Numbered from the stretch's first letter, positions 1-12,652 are shown. The stretch is DNA of 64,000 nt from Portunus trituberculatus (GCF_017591435.1 NC_059294.1:15880049-15944048); one strand, 5' to 3'. Notes: generated from the letters alone by a model not told the origin. Numbers and translations are program-made.

Positions 1-540
1 GCTGATATATCCAAGAATGCTTTGGGCATATAACTACTGATTATCACCAGCCAGTTTGGACCTATAAAGTTAATGCATTGTCCAGATGCAGAGAGCTGCA
101 GAGTTTTCAGGCATCATTCACAGAGAAACAATAAATATAGTTTGTTTTGATGCTTAGCACATACAGTGCAGTTCCTGCTAGTTTTTCTATTTCATCCCCA
201 ATGTTACATCAATAGTCTGCTGTAGTAGCCTGTTATTCATCTGCTAAATGCCCAAATAACTTGTGTGTAGGAGTTTCAATCATGCTTTTTAGAGACATGT
301 ATATGTGGCTTCATGTTGTGGTCATACATGGCACATAGTTTGTAAATTCTCCAGCTTTCAAATCCTTTGGCATCTTTGTCATCATTTATTCCCTTTCAGG
401 GCCATTGTTCTTTGGTATAGCAAGTAACCAAAGACATGGCTGTATCTTCCCATGACTCATTCAAAACACCACTCAGACTAGCTGTACTATTGTGTTTATT
501 CCCAACATATAAATAGAGTGTTAGCTACTTCTGTAGTTGA
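1..540. other. No feature recognised
   Basis: Mixed-composition sequence without a convincing reading frame, terminal repeat or long simple repeat. Nothing supportable is seen on either strand. Confidence 0.4.
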
Positions 541-2960
541 CCTGAGTCAGGAGGGAGATGATGCTGTCTGCCATGCTTAAGCCTCAGGTGAAACCGAACA
601 CAGTGGGGTGTAATGCACCTGCACGCCATTGCAGGTGAGACAGCACTATCCTCCCATCCTCTCTGTGGTCTTGGCAGTATTGCTGGTTCTCTGGGCTTGG
701 GGATTGGCTAGACATCCACCTTTTTCAGGCGGGCAGTAGGTGGACCACCATCCAGGATACATTGAGTAAGGATAGCAGTGCAGTGTCCCAGGCCGGCCCA
801 GCTTGAGCCTACATTGAGTATGTCACTCCATCTGTCCTTGGGGCTGTGTCGTGTCCTTTCCTCTGTGTCCTGGCCAGTTCTTAGGATGTGAAGGGCATCT
901 ATCACTACCTCCTTGCATTGTAGCTGCAGTTGCTGCTAGAGCTGATGTGTGCAGGCTGGCAGCTGAGTGCTGGAGGCTCGCGCAATAAAGTTGCCAGTGA
1001 TCCTCTCAGCCTCCTGTTCGGGGTGTGGGTGGGTTAGGGGCTGGGTAGAGGCAGCACCCATGGCAGTGCATACACTTCTCCACAGCTGACTTAAGGAAGT
1101 GTGCTGGCTGAAGGTAGTGCACCACTGCAGCCACTTTGCCTCCTTAGCTTGCTGTGACACATCCTGCAGCAGCCTCAGGGTGGTTGGGTTTGGGTGCTTC
1201 TTGTGCAGTGGACATTGATGCTTTGGTTATGTTCCCTCACCTCCTTCCTGTAGAACTTTCAGTCTGGGCATCAGCGATGGCCTGTGGAGCACCTAGGGAT
1301 GACAGCATCGGTTGCCCTCTGTATGGTATCACCCTGTCCTCCATCATGACATGTTTGGTCTGCTGGTTTTGTTGGCAGCTGCTGGCACTCCCCTGTAGCT
1401 GGCAGATGTTGCTGGGTGCCTCCTACTGCTGTGATGATGGCTGCCACTTCCTGAAGGAGGAGCAAGCCCATGTTGTTCTGGGTTGTGAACTCTGGCCAAC
1501 TGAGGATGAGTCACCTCACCTCCTCCACCATCTCCCATACAATCCCATGCACCAGGCCATGCAATTACTCACCCAGCCCAGCCATGGGGCACTTGATCTT
1601 TGCATGCAGTGCCACAGGCAGGGCAATAGGCTATGCTGCAGGTGGCTTTGTGCAAGATTCCATGGCACATTTTTGTGTCCAGCCACATTGGCAGCTCCAT
1701 TACGTCTCAGAAAAAGAGGCTGTGAGGGAGGATTAGCGATGTCAATGATGCTGGCTTCTCTTCCCATAAGGTGTTGTCTTTCACCTGGCCTAGCTTGGAG
1801 GGGGATGGGGTCCCTGAGGGGGAGGGCTGGCTGACCCATGCTGGCCTCCCTGGTGGTGGAGTGGACATAAAGCAGTGTTGCTGCAGTTGCTCACTATGGT
1901 GCTGGCCACACAATTGAATGTGCTACTATTGTTATTGCTGGGAGCTATCAACTGACTGCTGTTGTTGATGCTGGTGTCACTAGGGAGGCTGCCACATCCT
2001 ACGAAGCCTCTTGGGGCTCTACAGGTTGTATGTGTGGTGTTTTTTTCCTCAATTGGGGCACTTTGCTGTAGTTGGTACATTGGTCTCATGTCAGTCACTG
2101 CACTCCTCTGTTGGGTGGGGCCCGCTGCACACTCCGCACCTGACAGAGTGCACACACCTTTACCTGCAGGTGGTTGAATCTCTGTGGCACTTAGCACCTG
2201 ACAGGTTTACCCTGATAGGCTTGTAGTGTATACGAGCTCCAGCAGCCTAGATCCAGCTTGGCGGGCAGCAGTCCCTGATGCTCTATTAGTACTTACATGT
2301 TAGGGATGTTGTTGCAGGTTGTGCAGTCTCATGGCAGACAGCATGCTGGGATGGTTCTCTAACTCCATTGAGTGGGAGGTTTCATAGGTTATCACTGGAG
2401 CATATCCTTGTGTCTCCTCAGGCCTGGGTCAAGGAGCAACGCCCTGATCCTTCCTTGGTGAGTCACCATAAGAGGGCTGTGGAGGCTTTGTCCTTGGGAG
2501 TGAGGACATATTCCGTCTTGAGGTTGGGCCTCACATCCATCCTCAGTTCTGGGTACTCCACCTCCAGTGCCATTATGGCTCGGTATATGGACTTATGTTC
2601 CCTAATGGAGCCCAGCTTGAGCTTTGGCCAGGGATGGTTCTGGTGGCAGGTGGCACATCCAATCCTCCCTATTGCATCCAGTCCTGGTCCTGCAGCTTCT
2701 GCTCACCATCACTGAGTCCTTCAAAGTTGTGAGACCGCTCACTCTCAAGGCTGCAGGCAGCCTTCTTGGGGATCAAGTGTTTTATCGGGGATTCTGAGGA
2801 GGATAAATCCAATGCTCACTTCCCCTTCACAATTCCTGAACTAGTACCTAAAGACACCACAACACTGCTGGAGGCCATCATTGGCTCATGAAATGCATGG
2901 CTGGGCCCAGCACATTGCCCAACCTAATCTCGCTTGACCTGAACACAGCGAGAGCAGAAG
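540..2960 (-). mobile_element. Decayed I-like LINE relic
   Basis: This GC-richer block is open only in short pieces. On the minus strand 936-1160 reads AKWLQWCTTFSQHTSLSQL followed by a W, the kind of Trp-rich linker seen between endonuclease and reverse transcriptase in I-like LINEs. Further down, 708-905 reads a damaged version of the start of the RT domain (GQDT, then ILNVGSSW, ending LKKVDV where active copies have a W-K-x-A/V motif). A related element, in better condition, lies at 59.97-64.0 kb. The upstream part (1160-2960) is too decayed to assign domains and could include other material. The block is a dead remnant; outer limits are approximate. Confidence 0.42.
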
Positions 2961-3696
2961 TCACGCACATCTGTGCTCAATGGAGGTCAGGTTGAGACTG
3001 TATAATAGACATCTTGAGGGAAGTTGATTTAGCAACTGACTATTTAATTGAATTTGTGATGGGACTTGAAACTCAAACATATTGTTCTTAAGCAAAATCA
3101 TGATACAGATAATAGGAATAGTTAATGGCTAATACTGTCAGTAAAATTAAATGTATAGATAGAAATATAGATACTATAACAGTTTTATAATTACTATGTA
3201 TACTCAAAGACTAAAATATTATTTCCCATCTCCAGCAATCTTGGAGTCTTCCTGGACAACAGCTCAGCCAAATTATCATGGCCAACATAAGCATGCACAC
3301 ACACTGCAAACCCTCTAGGCTGAGGCTTCAACACAATGTAACATGTTATATTATTTTATACAAGATAGTAATGATATTTCATCCAGGTCTGAAAACATGG
3401 AGGGTTAATCAAAGGATGTTTGTGCATATGATGCTTGTGATGGCTTGGCTGAGCCATTGTACAGAAAACCTCCGGGTCTTGTCACAAGGCCAGCAGAAAT
3501 ATGAGAAGTTCTGATATGATAGATATATGTACAGGTTTAGTAGTGTCTTTAATGAAGATGGTGTCCAATTGTCAGATTGTTCCACCTAACTCTTCATAAT
3601 AGTATTGTAAACATGGGCTAAATGGTGAAACATCACTCTGGACAATTAATTATCTATATTATCAATAAATCATTCATATGCTTATCTCTCAAAGTG
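2960..3696. other. No clear feature; one tiny candidate exon
   Basis: AT-rich sequence with no repeat or domain recognised. A speculative last exon of the minus-strand host gene (3251-3219, ten codons then TAA, preceded by a CAG acceptor) is discussed under findings but is far too weak to annotate. Confidence 0.3.
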
Positions 3697-4990
3697 TGTG
3701 TGTGTATTTACCTAGTTATATTTACCTGGTTGTATTGTACAGGATTCAAGCAAGGCTCATAATGCCCTGTCTCCATATCTCCACTTATCTAATTATTTTT
3801 TAAAGCTGTGCACATTATGTGCTGTAACAACTTCATCGTTCGATGCATTCCACTTTTCCACCGTTCTTTGTAGAAAACTATATTTTCCAATATCCTTCAC
3901 ACACTGCCTCTTCCTAATCTTCTTTGCATGTCCTCTTATCCTTTCAGCTTCTGTCACCAGCATCAGGTTTTGCTTGTCTATTTCTTCAATGCCATTAACT
4001 ATTTTATACAGTGTTATTAGATCTCTTTCTCTTCTATCTTGTAAGGTTGGCAGTCCCATTTCCTTTAGCCTTTCCTCATATGTTAGATCTTATAGTTCCA
4101 GCACCATCTTTGTAGCTATCTTCTGGATCCATTCTAATCTTCTTATATTCTTTTTTCAAGCTCAGCGACCACACTACTGTTCCATATTCCAACTTTGGAC
4201 ATATCATACTCGTAATAATTTTTTCATCATATCTTTGTCCAAGTACTGAAATACCACCCTAATGTTAGTCAACATTTTATACGTTGTTCCAAATATCTTA
4301 CTTAAGTGTTTTTCTTGTATAACCACTCTTAGATCTTTTTGCTCTTTAGTTTTGATAACTCTTAGCAGTTTTGCATCATCAGCAAATAAATTTATATAAC
4401 TGTTTGCCCCAATGTGAATGTCGTTTATATAAATCTGAAGCATAATGGGGGCTAACACTGACCCTTGTGGTCCTCCGCTAGTTACTTTACCCCAAGATGA
4501 GTATGTATCCCTGATCTCAGTTCTCATTTCTCTATCCTTCAAATAATCTTTTGTCCATTCTAGCATAGTTCCTCACAGTCCTCCTATGCTCTCTAGTTTC
4601 CAAAGTAGTCTTCCATCAGGGACTTTATCAAAAGCCTTTTTAATATCCAGGTATACTGTGTTCACCCATCCATCTCTGTTTTCAAGTCCTGCAATAACTC
4701 TCGAGTAGAAGCTTAATAAGTTTGATACACATGGCTTCCCTGTCCTGAACCCAAATTGTCTGTTCGATATGACTTGCTCCTCTTCTAGAAATTTAACCCA
4801 TTTTTCTTTGATAATTATTTCACACAACTTTCCCAAGACACTGGTCTGTAGTTTAGTGGTTCAGTTGCCTTTCCTCCTTTAAATATCAGAATTACGTTGG
4901 CCTTCTTCCATTTTAGTGGAACTTTCCCTTCAATTATTGAACTTACATCCAACTTATTCAATAATCTTTCAATATCCTCTTTGTACAGGG
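3697..4990 (-). mobile_element. CR1/L2-like LINE, 3' fragment with deletions
   Basis: The minus strand carries the end of a LINE reverse transcriptase in three frames. 4836-4573 has FGFRTGKPCVSNLLSFYSRV and LDIKKAFDKVP; 4566-4204 has GPQGSVLAPIM and the catalytic FADD; 4059-3793 has the C-terminal RRERDLITLYKIVNGI block. Comparison with the longer relative at 24622-28640 shows two internal deletions: directly after FADDAKLLRVIKT, and near the 5' break, where sequence around 4940 jumps over about 90 bases of the relative. The 3' end is the family terminus next to a short (GT)n. The copy is 5'-truncated and dead. Confidence 0.85.
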
Positions 4991-6165
4991 TCTGAGCCTC
5001 ACAGTGAGCTGCATCACAATAGTGATTCCACTATGAGCATGAGCATGAGCCTTTGTAATCATGTCTCTAAAAAGTTGCCTTTGCTGCCATGGACAGGCCC
5101 TGACAACCTAAGTTTCCATGAGTAGATATATGAGATTAATCATTTAAGTCTTAAAATTTGCAATTGTATTACCTACCAATGTTATAGGCCAAGAACATAA
5201 AAGAAAAGATTTGAGGAAGTAAGTGTCCAAATGAAAATGTGGAATGATAACCAAATACAAAAATTTAACAGTGTTGAACTGCAAACAATTTTCTTTTGTG
5301 GAATGTGTATACATGTATTGCCTAATAAAGTTCTCCCCAATCTCATATAATTTCTATCAGTTGATGTCACTGTAAGGACATGGTTTGGTCACCCAATACT
5401 ATGCCACAAAATGTATGGCATTTTAGTGAAGAAACACATTAGTCTCATTCTGATTCTGGTCAGTAGACATACTTAGTATACTAATACTGCTGGCACTTGT
5501 CTACAAAGGTGGGTGTCATTGTGATAAGGTATCCTGATAATTTAGCACAAAAACAATATTGGGTTATCTTTATATAATTATTAATATTTCCTCACTGTAT
5601 CGATTCATTAATATAACCAATAATTTTTATTCCAAATCAGTGATATTCTATGATTTTAGTTTTTTAGAACATGAGCATGTTGGAAATTTTTAACTCAAAG
5701 TCAAATGTAGCTATTTTATTTGAAACTAGCTTTCATTAGTGAAAAGACAGGATAAACATTGATTCAGAAATTTTTCCAAATTTTTGTAAGATTTCTAAGA
5801 TCAAGATGAAAATAATGATTTGGCCTTATTATTATTAGTTAAATTATCAATATTGTTATCAGTAATATAAAAAAAATATATTTTTATCAAATTATCATTA
5901 TTGGGTTGTAGATTTAGATCACTGGTTATCAATCATCATTTATCACTAGTGATGCTATTGTTATCAATTTATCAGTTATTGTGATAATTTTTTTTCTCAT
6001 TATCGTGCCCCACTAAGCTTGTTTAGTCTAACTCTACTGACCATTAGAATACTCAAGCCTCTTCACCTCGACAAGGTTGTGTTCCTAAGAAGAGGAAAAC
6101 AGTGTCATGTTTTATACCAAAACACTTACTCTCTAGTGCAACTTTTAGTTTTACTACTCTATAGC
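4990..6165. other. AT-rich sequence, no gene seen
   Basis: Highly AT-rich, with scattered short palindromes such as ATCACTAGTGAT near 5945. No coding frame, terminal repeat or target duplication could be defined. Confidence 0.4.
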
Positions 6166-6380
6166 TGTAGCCTCTCCTACACAAGGCCTTCTTCATTTTC
6201 TCACCCCTATTCTGTCCACCTCACTCATGCAAGAGTTAAGCAGCATTCTCAGTCATTCATCCCATTCTCTGGTAAACTCTGGAACTACCTGTCTGCTTCT
6301 GTACTTCCATCTTCCTATGACTTGAAATTTTCAAGAGGGAAGTTTCAAGACACTTGTCCTTTGGTTTTGGCTGATGCTCT
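6166..6380 (+). mobile_element. Jockey/I-like LINE, 3'-end fragment
   Basis: This stretch matches the 3' end of the plus-strand LINE at 9180-12360 (its 12120-12350 part) over nearly its whole length. Both encode the same C-terminal block, seen here as SQSFIPFSGKLWNYLSASV followed by SYDLKFSRGKFQ, and both end in TTTTGGCTGATGC. It is a strongly 5'-truncated insertion, typical of LINE retrotransposition, and abuts an (AT)n tract shortly downstream. Confidence 0.8.
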
Positions 6381-6428
6381 TGAGACTGTACAGGGCCAGC
6401 ACTTCAATGGACATTTTCGTTTTACTGC

Positions 6429-6436
<8 letters not shown>

Positions 6437-6517
<81 letters not shown>
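6437..6517. repeat. (AT)n microsatellite
   Basis: An uninterrupted AT dinucleotide tract of about 80 bases. Its YIYIYI translation is an artefact. Confidence 0.97.
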
Positions 6518-6520
<3 letters not shown>

Positions 6521-6522
6521 TG

Positions 6523-6687
6523 CATGTGACATATGTAATTTGTGGCTGCTTATCATCAATGTTGTTTGTCATACCTCAGCACTGTACAACATAACTGGTT
6601 TGTGACATGTAGTAAGTTGTGGCTGCTAGTCATCAATGTTGTTTGTCATACGTCAGCACTGTACAACATGACTGGTTTGTGACATGC
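6523..6687. repeat. 77-bp tandem repeat, about two copies
   Basis: Two adjacent copies of a unit containing GTGGCTGCTNNTCATCAATG and CAGCACTGTACAACAT; the GTGGCTGC motif recurs at 6542 and 6619, a period of 77. A third copy starts (TTTGTGACATG) and breaks off. Copies differ by a handful of substitutions. It directly follows the (AT)n tract. Confidence 0.85.
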
Positions 6688-6689
6688 AT

Positions 6690-8262
6690 TGTATATGTTT
6701 AGCCAGTTCATTATTGGTCTTTGGTTGATAAGGAAGCTTGCACTGTCTGTACATTTCCTCTTGAATATTGATTCTGAAAATTACAAGAAAATTTATGACA
6801 TCCAGTTAAAGTTAACTTTATATGAGCAAAGAAAATGTAATTCTTTTTCCTTCAAACTATTCTGGAAGGTAAAATTAATAGTATCAGGCATATATTTTTC
6901 ACCATTGGGTAGATTAGTGTTCTACTAACTCAGCCAGTAAAGACTATGAAATAATTACTTTTACCATCTTATTTTTCAGATCTTCACCTCTATCTGCCTT
7001 GCCATCTATCTGTCTGTCATATTATTTTGTTTAGGAGTGTTCTCCAGGTAGTTGTGTTCCCTACCTCTCCTGTACTGACATCTTCAGCTTTGCTCACATA
7101 CAGTGATGGCTGGTGAAGAAATAGAATGGAGGGACTATGTCACTGCAAACTTCACACAGTAATATAACAATTATAATTGAAAGAAAAATTGTAGAAAAAT
7201 ACACAAAGGATTTTATAAACATATAGTTGTACTGTATAACATAATGTAAACATAGGCCTTGAACCAAGTGTCTGTAGAAGCAAGCTCCAGGCTGAGCTGC
7301 ACCAAATGCAGTTCAACATTCTTAGATGTAGCACCAAAAGGTCCTGAATTATTGTACAGCATGAAACTTCTATTTTTGTCTAGTTTTATTGTAATTTTTA
7401 AATATCTAGTTATAAATATTTTGAAAAACGTAACATGTATGGACTTTTTGTTATGACATAATTTGTTAGTTGTGTGTTATTCTAGTGTGAGAGTGATGGA
7501 GTCGTACACCTGGTAGAGTGTTCTGAAAGATTAACTCATTGCTGCTTTGGAGCCAAGTCAGTTAATCTGACCTTATGACTAGCTGGACCCAGTGGCCACA
7601 AGAGTGGAGCTGGTCAGTCTCATCTCAGTCCCCACCTCTGCAGCACACACATTAGCTCAACAAGGTACAGCTACATGTGTGTGATGCCCAAATAAACCAC
7701 TCAGAAGACAACTGCTATGAGTGTCCTTCCTCCTTGTGTGTATGTAAAATGATCACCACCTTTGGAGCTAGAAGGATACATACTAATTTGTTAGAAACTC
7801 ACTTTTCTTGCAGTAGTGGTGACCTCATTTCTGTATTACAAGGTGAGGGAGAGTAGATGTTTTCTGTCTGATGCCCAGCTGTCAATTGTTTTGTGTTTGA
7901 GTCATGTTTCCTGTTATGGCTGACATCATGATTCTGAAAATGTATAAAATTTGTTCATTTTTATTGATCTCACTTGTGTGGCTGCATCCATACGTCTTAA
8001 TGTCAATAATTGCACTATATAGTAGTGTACTTTGTTGCTCTTGGTCCACTATTTTTTTTTATTTGATCTTATTTTATTTTATTTTATTTTATTTCATCTT
8101 ATTTTATTTCACTTTATTCTTTTCATAATATAAGAGGATATATCCTACCAAGGGCCACAAAAATTGCAGTTCAATAAAAAAAAAAGGACAATAAATAACT
8201 GAGTGTCAGAAACATTGCAAGAGCACAATACCATCAAAGCTGGTGTCACAGCCAGGCAACTT
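6690..8262. other. No gene seen; (TTTTA)n-like tract at 8050-8115
   Basis: AT-rich non-coding sequence. At about 8050-8115 there is an impure TTTTA pentanucleotide tract. At 7814-7845 a CAG acceptor-like site, 30 bases and AAG/GTGAGG resemble a micro-exon on the plus strand, but nothing else supports it. Confidence 0.4.
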
Positions 8263-8565
8263 CTTTTTTTTTTTTTTGCCTATAGTGCCTATAGGTCTAC
8301 TTGAAGAGTATGGAAAGGGCTGTTCAGCTTCAACCCATTAGTAATTTTATTCATAATATTACCCATATTGGGGCCCATATCACCACCCAAGTGCATCTTT
8401 GGTGTAGCTACCTAGCTATAACTTGGGTATCATGGTGACATGTAGGTAACTTTAAACCACTCAACAAATGGCAAAGTTTCAAGGTGATGGGATTGGAGCC
8501 TACGCATGAACATCTGCCCAATCCCACGCTCACCACCTTATCCACATCACCATCGCCTCCCTAAA
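8263..8565 (-). mobile_element. tRNA-headed SINE with poly(A) tail
   Basis: On the minus strand the unit starts with a pol III-promoter-like head: GGTGGTGAGCGTGGG (box A-like), then about 40 bases later GTAGGCTCCAATCCC (box B-like). It continues with a family-specific body and ends with CTATAGGCACTATAGGC followed by about 15 A (T-run at 8263-8277 on the plus strand). The layout is that of a tRNA-derived SINE. No convincing target duplication was found, so the limits are approximate. Confidence 0.6.
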
Positions 8566-9180
8566 CCATAGTGGTGTCATGTGAAAGGGTAAATCAAAAA
8601 CTAAATGAGGTAACAAGTGTCTGACACTTGTTGCCACATGCAAAAGGATCGGTCACCTCAACTGCAAGCAACCAGTGACTGACACTCAGTAGAAAGAATT
8701 ATGCCCAATTTCCTATTACATTGATATTCAATAGCAAAAACAAAATGGCACAAATTGCATAAATAACTATGGTAAAGGTAGAAAAGGAACAAGAACCTAC
8801 ACATACTCGCCTGCCTTATTTTCTAGCTTTGTCAGCTTGCTATAGCTCTATTACAGCTTTGGACATTTGAGAATTTAGGCCAAATGCTTGAAAGTTTGCC
8901 TAATGTCAGATTTTTTTGGCTTTAAGAAAAGACCAATCTGGCAACCTTCAAACTCTGACTCAACCCAGAATAATGTAGCCACTCTGTGTCTCCATTTGAA
9001 AGCTCCCATTGCAAACAATACCTAATAGTGAGTATTGGGAACATGTTAGTAGAGTACAATGCCTTCATGCTTGTGTTGCAGCTGAGCAAATGTGATGGCA
9101 TCATGTGAAAGGTTCCGTTGAAAACTATTGGAGGCAATAGGTAGGAGGTAGTAGACACTTACCGAAACAATAATTTACTC
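8566..9180. other. No gene seen; short perfect palindrome at 8612-8632
   Basis: Non-coding. AACAAGTGTC-T-GACACTTGTT forms a 10-bp perfect hairpin stem. The motif CAAGTGTC recurs after the downstream LINE near 12373, so these could be flanks of an older repeat into which the LINE jumped; this is a guess. Confidence 0.3.
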
Positions 9181-9390
9181 CGAGAGAGATCTAATAGCAC
9201 TAGTTCAGGGGGTGCTATGAACCTTCCATTAAAGCTAGTTGTGATCTCACTGAACGTTTCCCTTTGTGCCTCACAACTCAAGGGGGTAGTCACAGCCTAC
9301 CCTCTAAAGACAACTCTCCTTCTTCACACAAAACTACATGCACTTACCACACATACACCCTTCACTTGAAGATAAAAATTTAAAAGAAAA

Positions 9391-10255
9391 ATGGGAACTC
9401 CAATCAATGCCTCAGAGTCCCCTTCTGGGGAGGGGACCAAAAATGTCCCGAGGTCGGACACCTTTCTTGATAACGTCCCCAAATGCCTTGACACCTCCCT
9501 CAACTTTTTCTACATTAACTTCTGCAACATTCGCAGTCTTAGATCTAATTTTCAATCTGTAGTACACCAACTCTCTTCTACTAAACCTCATCTTTTTCTC
9601 ACCGAAACACAGTTGTCTGAGGCAACTGACAGTAGCCACTTCTCTGTTCCTTCCTACTTTTTCTATTTTCATTTTCATTCCAAAGCTGGATGTTGCATCT
9701 ATGTACGCAATGACTTAACTTGCTCTCGTGCCTATGCTCTTGAATCTTCCAAGTTTTCTTCATCTAGCTTCGACTTAACAGTCACTCTCAAACTAATTTC
9801 ATCTGTGCTGTTTATCTCTTCCCTAACTCTTCTGACTATAGTAAATTCTTGGACTACTTAACTTCCAAAGTGGAGCACATTCTGTCCCTCTACCCTTTCA
9901 CAGAGATTTCCATTCTCGGAGATTTCAATGTTCACCACCAGCTTTGGCTTTCATCTCCCTTCACTGACCATCCTGGTGAACTAGCCTTCAATTTTGCTAT
10001 CCTCCATGACCTAGAGCAACTGGTGCAACATCCTACTCGTATTCGTGACCATCTTTGAGACACACACAACACTCTTGATCTCTTCCTCACCTCTAATCCT
10101 TCTGCGTATGCTGTCACCCTTTCATCTCCATTGCACTCCTCCGATCACAATCTCATTTCTGTATCTTGCCCTATTTCTCCAATCCCTCCACAGGATCCTC
10201 CAAAGCAAAGGTGCCTCTGGCATTTTGCCTCTGCCAGTTTGGGGGACCTGAGGAG
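9391..10255 (+). pseudogene. LINE endonuclease (APE type), frameshifted
   Basis: Nicks target DNA to prime reverse transcription. Visible blocks in order: NFCNIRSLRSNF (start of the domain), HLFLTETQLSE (with the catalytic Glu), the turn GDFNVHH and, after a frame change and a TGA at about 10056, SSDHNLISV (the SDH catalytic motif). The first frame (9391-9861) runs out at about 9860 and the second (9849-10058) takes over, so a small indel lies at about 9850. All main motif residues are present, so the fold was intact before the frame was lost. Confidence 0.8.
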
Positions 10256-10669
10256 GTATTATGCTGATTTTCCCTAGAATGATTACTGCTTCTGTGTCAG
10301 AGACCCATCTCTTTGTGCTGAACACATAACAGAGGTGATAGTGTCTGGCATGGAGGCGTTCATTCCTCATTCTTTTTCTCAACCTAAACCTTCTAAACCT
10401 TGGTTTAACTCACAATGGTCTTGTGCTATACATGATAGAGAGGTTGCCCACAAAAAAGTACTAGAGTCTTCCATCTCCTGAATCTCACGCACTTTATATC
10501 TCTGCCCAGAATAATGCCAAGTCTGTTCTTCAACTTGCCAGACACTCCTTCATAAGTAGAAAATGTCAAAAACTTTCAAACTCAAACTCCCCTTGAGACT
10601 TCTGGCATCTAACCAAAAACATCTCAAATAACTTCACTTCTTCATCTTTCCCTCCTTTATTTCATCCTG

Positions 10670-12340
10670 ATGGCACCACTGCCATCTCTTCTGTCTCTAA
10701 AGCTGAACTCTTCTCTCAAACCTTTGCTCACAACTCCACCTTGGATGATTCTGGGCTTGTCCTTCCCTCCTCCTCCCTCTGACTATTTCATGTCTACAAT
10801 TAAAATTCTTCGTAATGATGTTTTCCATGCTCTCGCTGGCCTAAACCCTCGGAAGGCTTATGGTCCTGATGGGGTCCCTCCTATTGTTCTCAAAAACTGT
10901 TCTTCTGTGCTTGCACCTTGCCTGGCTAAACTCTTCCAACTTTGTCTATCTACTTCTACCTTTCCTTCCTGCTGGAAGTTTGCCTACATTCAGCCTGTTC
11001 CTAAAAAGTGTGACCGTTCTAACCACTCAAACTACTGTCCTATAGCTTTAATCTCTTGCTTGCCTAAAGTTTATGAATCTATCCTGAATAGGAAGATTCT
11101 CAAACATCCATCACTTCACAATCTTCTATCTGATTGCCAGTATGGCTTCCGTCAAGGTCGCTCTACTTGTGATCTGGCTTTCCTTACTGAGTCTTGGTCA
11201 TCCTCTTTTAGAGATTTCGGTGAAACTTTTGCTGTAGCATTAGACATATCAAAAGCTTTTGATAGAGTCTGCCATAAAGCTTTGATTTCAAAACTGCCCT
11301 CCTATGGCTTCTATCCTTCTCTCTGCAACTTTATCTCAAGTTTCCTTTCCGACCGTTCTATTGTTGCTGTGGTAGATGGCCACTGTTCTCCTAAATCTAT
11401 TAATAGTGGAGTTTCTCAGGGTTCTGTCCTGTCACCCACTCTTTTTCTATCATTCATTAATGAACTTTTTAACCAAACTTCTTGCCCTATCCACTCCTAC
11501 GCCGATGATACCACCTTACGTCTTTCCACATCCTTTCAGAGACGACCAACCCTTCAGGAAGTCAACAGATCACGCAGGGACGCCACAGAACGTCTGACTT
11601 CTGATCTCTCTAAGTTTTCCGATTGGGGCAGAGAAAATCTAGTAGTTTTCAGTACCTCAAATACTCAATTCCTCCATCTATCAACTCAATACAACCTTCC
11701 AGACAACTATCCCCTCTTCTTCAATGACACTCAAATGTTTCCCTCTTCCACAATGAATATCCTCAGTCTGTCCTTTGCTCATAATCTTAACTGGAAACTT
11801 CACATTTCATATCTTGCTATAACAGCTTCTATGGAGTTAGGTGTTCTGAGGCGTCTCTGCCAGTTTTTCTCTCCCCTCCAACTGCTTACTCTGTATAAGG
11901 GCCTTATCTGCCTGTGTATGGAGTACTCTTTGCATGTTTGGGGGGTTCCAGTCACACAGTTTTACTAGATAGGGTGGAATCAAAAGCTTTTTGTCTCATC
12001 AACTCCCCTCCTCTGACTAACTGTCTTCAGCCTCTTTCTCACAGCCGAAATGTTGCATCTCTTTCTATCTTTTATCGCTATTTTCATGCTAACTGTTCCA
12101 CTGATCTTGCTAACTGCATGTCCCCTCCTCCTGTGGTCTCGCTGCACAAGGCTTTCTTCTTACTCTCATCTCTGTTCTGTCCAACTCTCTAATGCAAGAG
12201 TTAACCAGTACTCTCAATCATTCATCCCTTTCACTGGTAAACTCTGGAACTTCCTCCCTGCATCTGTGTTTCCGACTTCCTACGACTTGTCTTCTTTTAA
12301 GAGGGAGGTATCAAGGCATTTGCTCCCTAATTTTGGCTGA
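10670..12340 (+). pseudogene. LINE reverse transcriptase, C-terminally frameshifted
   Basis: The longest open part is 432 codons. RT blocks in order: NPRKAYGPDGVPPIVLKN, WKFAYIQPVPKK, YGFRQGRSTCDLAF, LDISKAFDRV, GVSQGSVLSPTLF, then the catalytic SYADDTTL. The thumb/C-terminal part follows in two other frames (11914-12192 with the SLSIFYRYFH block and 12050-12340 with SFIPFTGKLWNFLPASV), so at least two indels separate it from the RT core. No RNase H domain is visible. The catalytic YADD is intact, but the reading frame is not. Confidence 0.88.
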
Positions 12341-12360
12341 TGCTTCCCTACATAAAAGAA

Positions 12361-12565
12361 AAAAAAAAAAACAAGTGTCAAACAACAGTGTCCAAGTGTC
12401 CGATACTAGTGTCCACATGTGAAAAGGGCCTAGTGTTATGTAAGCTTTATGACATGAGTTCTTGTATTTGGCCCATGTTGGTATACTGCATAGTTTTTAA
12501 GTTATATGCCCATGTGTTGAGATTCACACAACTCATGCACTACTAAACAATCTGACATTAATTAG

Positions 12566-12567
<2 letters not shown>
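12361..12567. other. Short non-coding spacer
   Basis: A-rich tail of the plus-strand LINE followed by non-coding sequence carrying three GTGTCC-like repeats near 12385-12415. Nothing else seen. Confidence 0.4.

Positions 12568-12620
<53 letters not shown>
12568..12620. repeat. (GT)n at the 3' end of a LINE
   Basis: About 26 GT units, immediately followed by TATTTACCTA, the 3' terminus of the minus-strand LINE. Read on the minus strand the LINE ends in GGTAAATA and then (CA)n. Confidence 0.96.
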
Positions 12621-12623
<3 letters not shown>

Positions 12624-12652
12624 TTACCTATTTGTGTATTACAGGGCCCGAG

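Larger units (their letters stand above)
9180..12360 (+). mobile_element. Jockey/I-like LINE, nearly full length, inactive
   Basis: A plus-strand non-LTR retrotransposon with apurinic-type endonuclease followed by reverse transcriptase and a conserved C-terminal block, ending TTTTGGCTGATGC and a short A-rich tail near 12350. The 5' leader (about 9180-9390) is pyrimidine-rich and non-coding; no separate ORF1 is visible, so the copy may be 5'-truncated or the family may lack one. Frameshifts and stops lie at about 9850, 10058, 10250, 10480, 11966 and 12100-12190. A 3' fragment of the same family lies at 6166-6380. The clade within the jockey/I group is not resolved from the sequence alone. Confidence 0.85.

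Noticed and set aside
1154..1834. 226-codon plus-strand frame
   Set aside because: Cys/Trp/Leu-rich shadow of the minus-strand LINE relic; overlapping frames on both strands are equally long.
7814..7845. Plus-strand micro-exon
   Set aside because: Acceptor and donor-like sites around 30 bases occur by chance; no other exon on this strand supports it.
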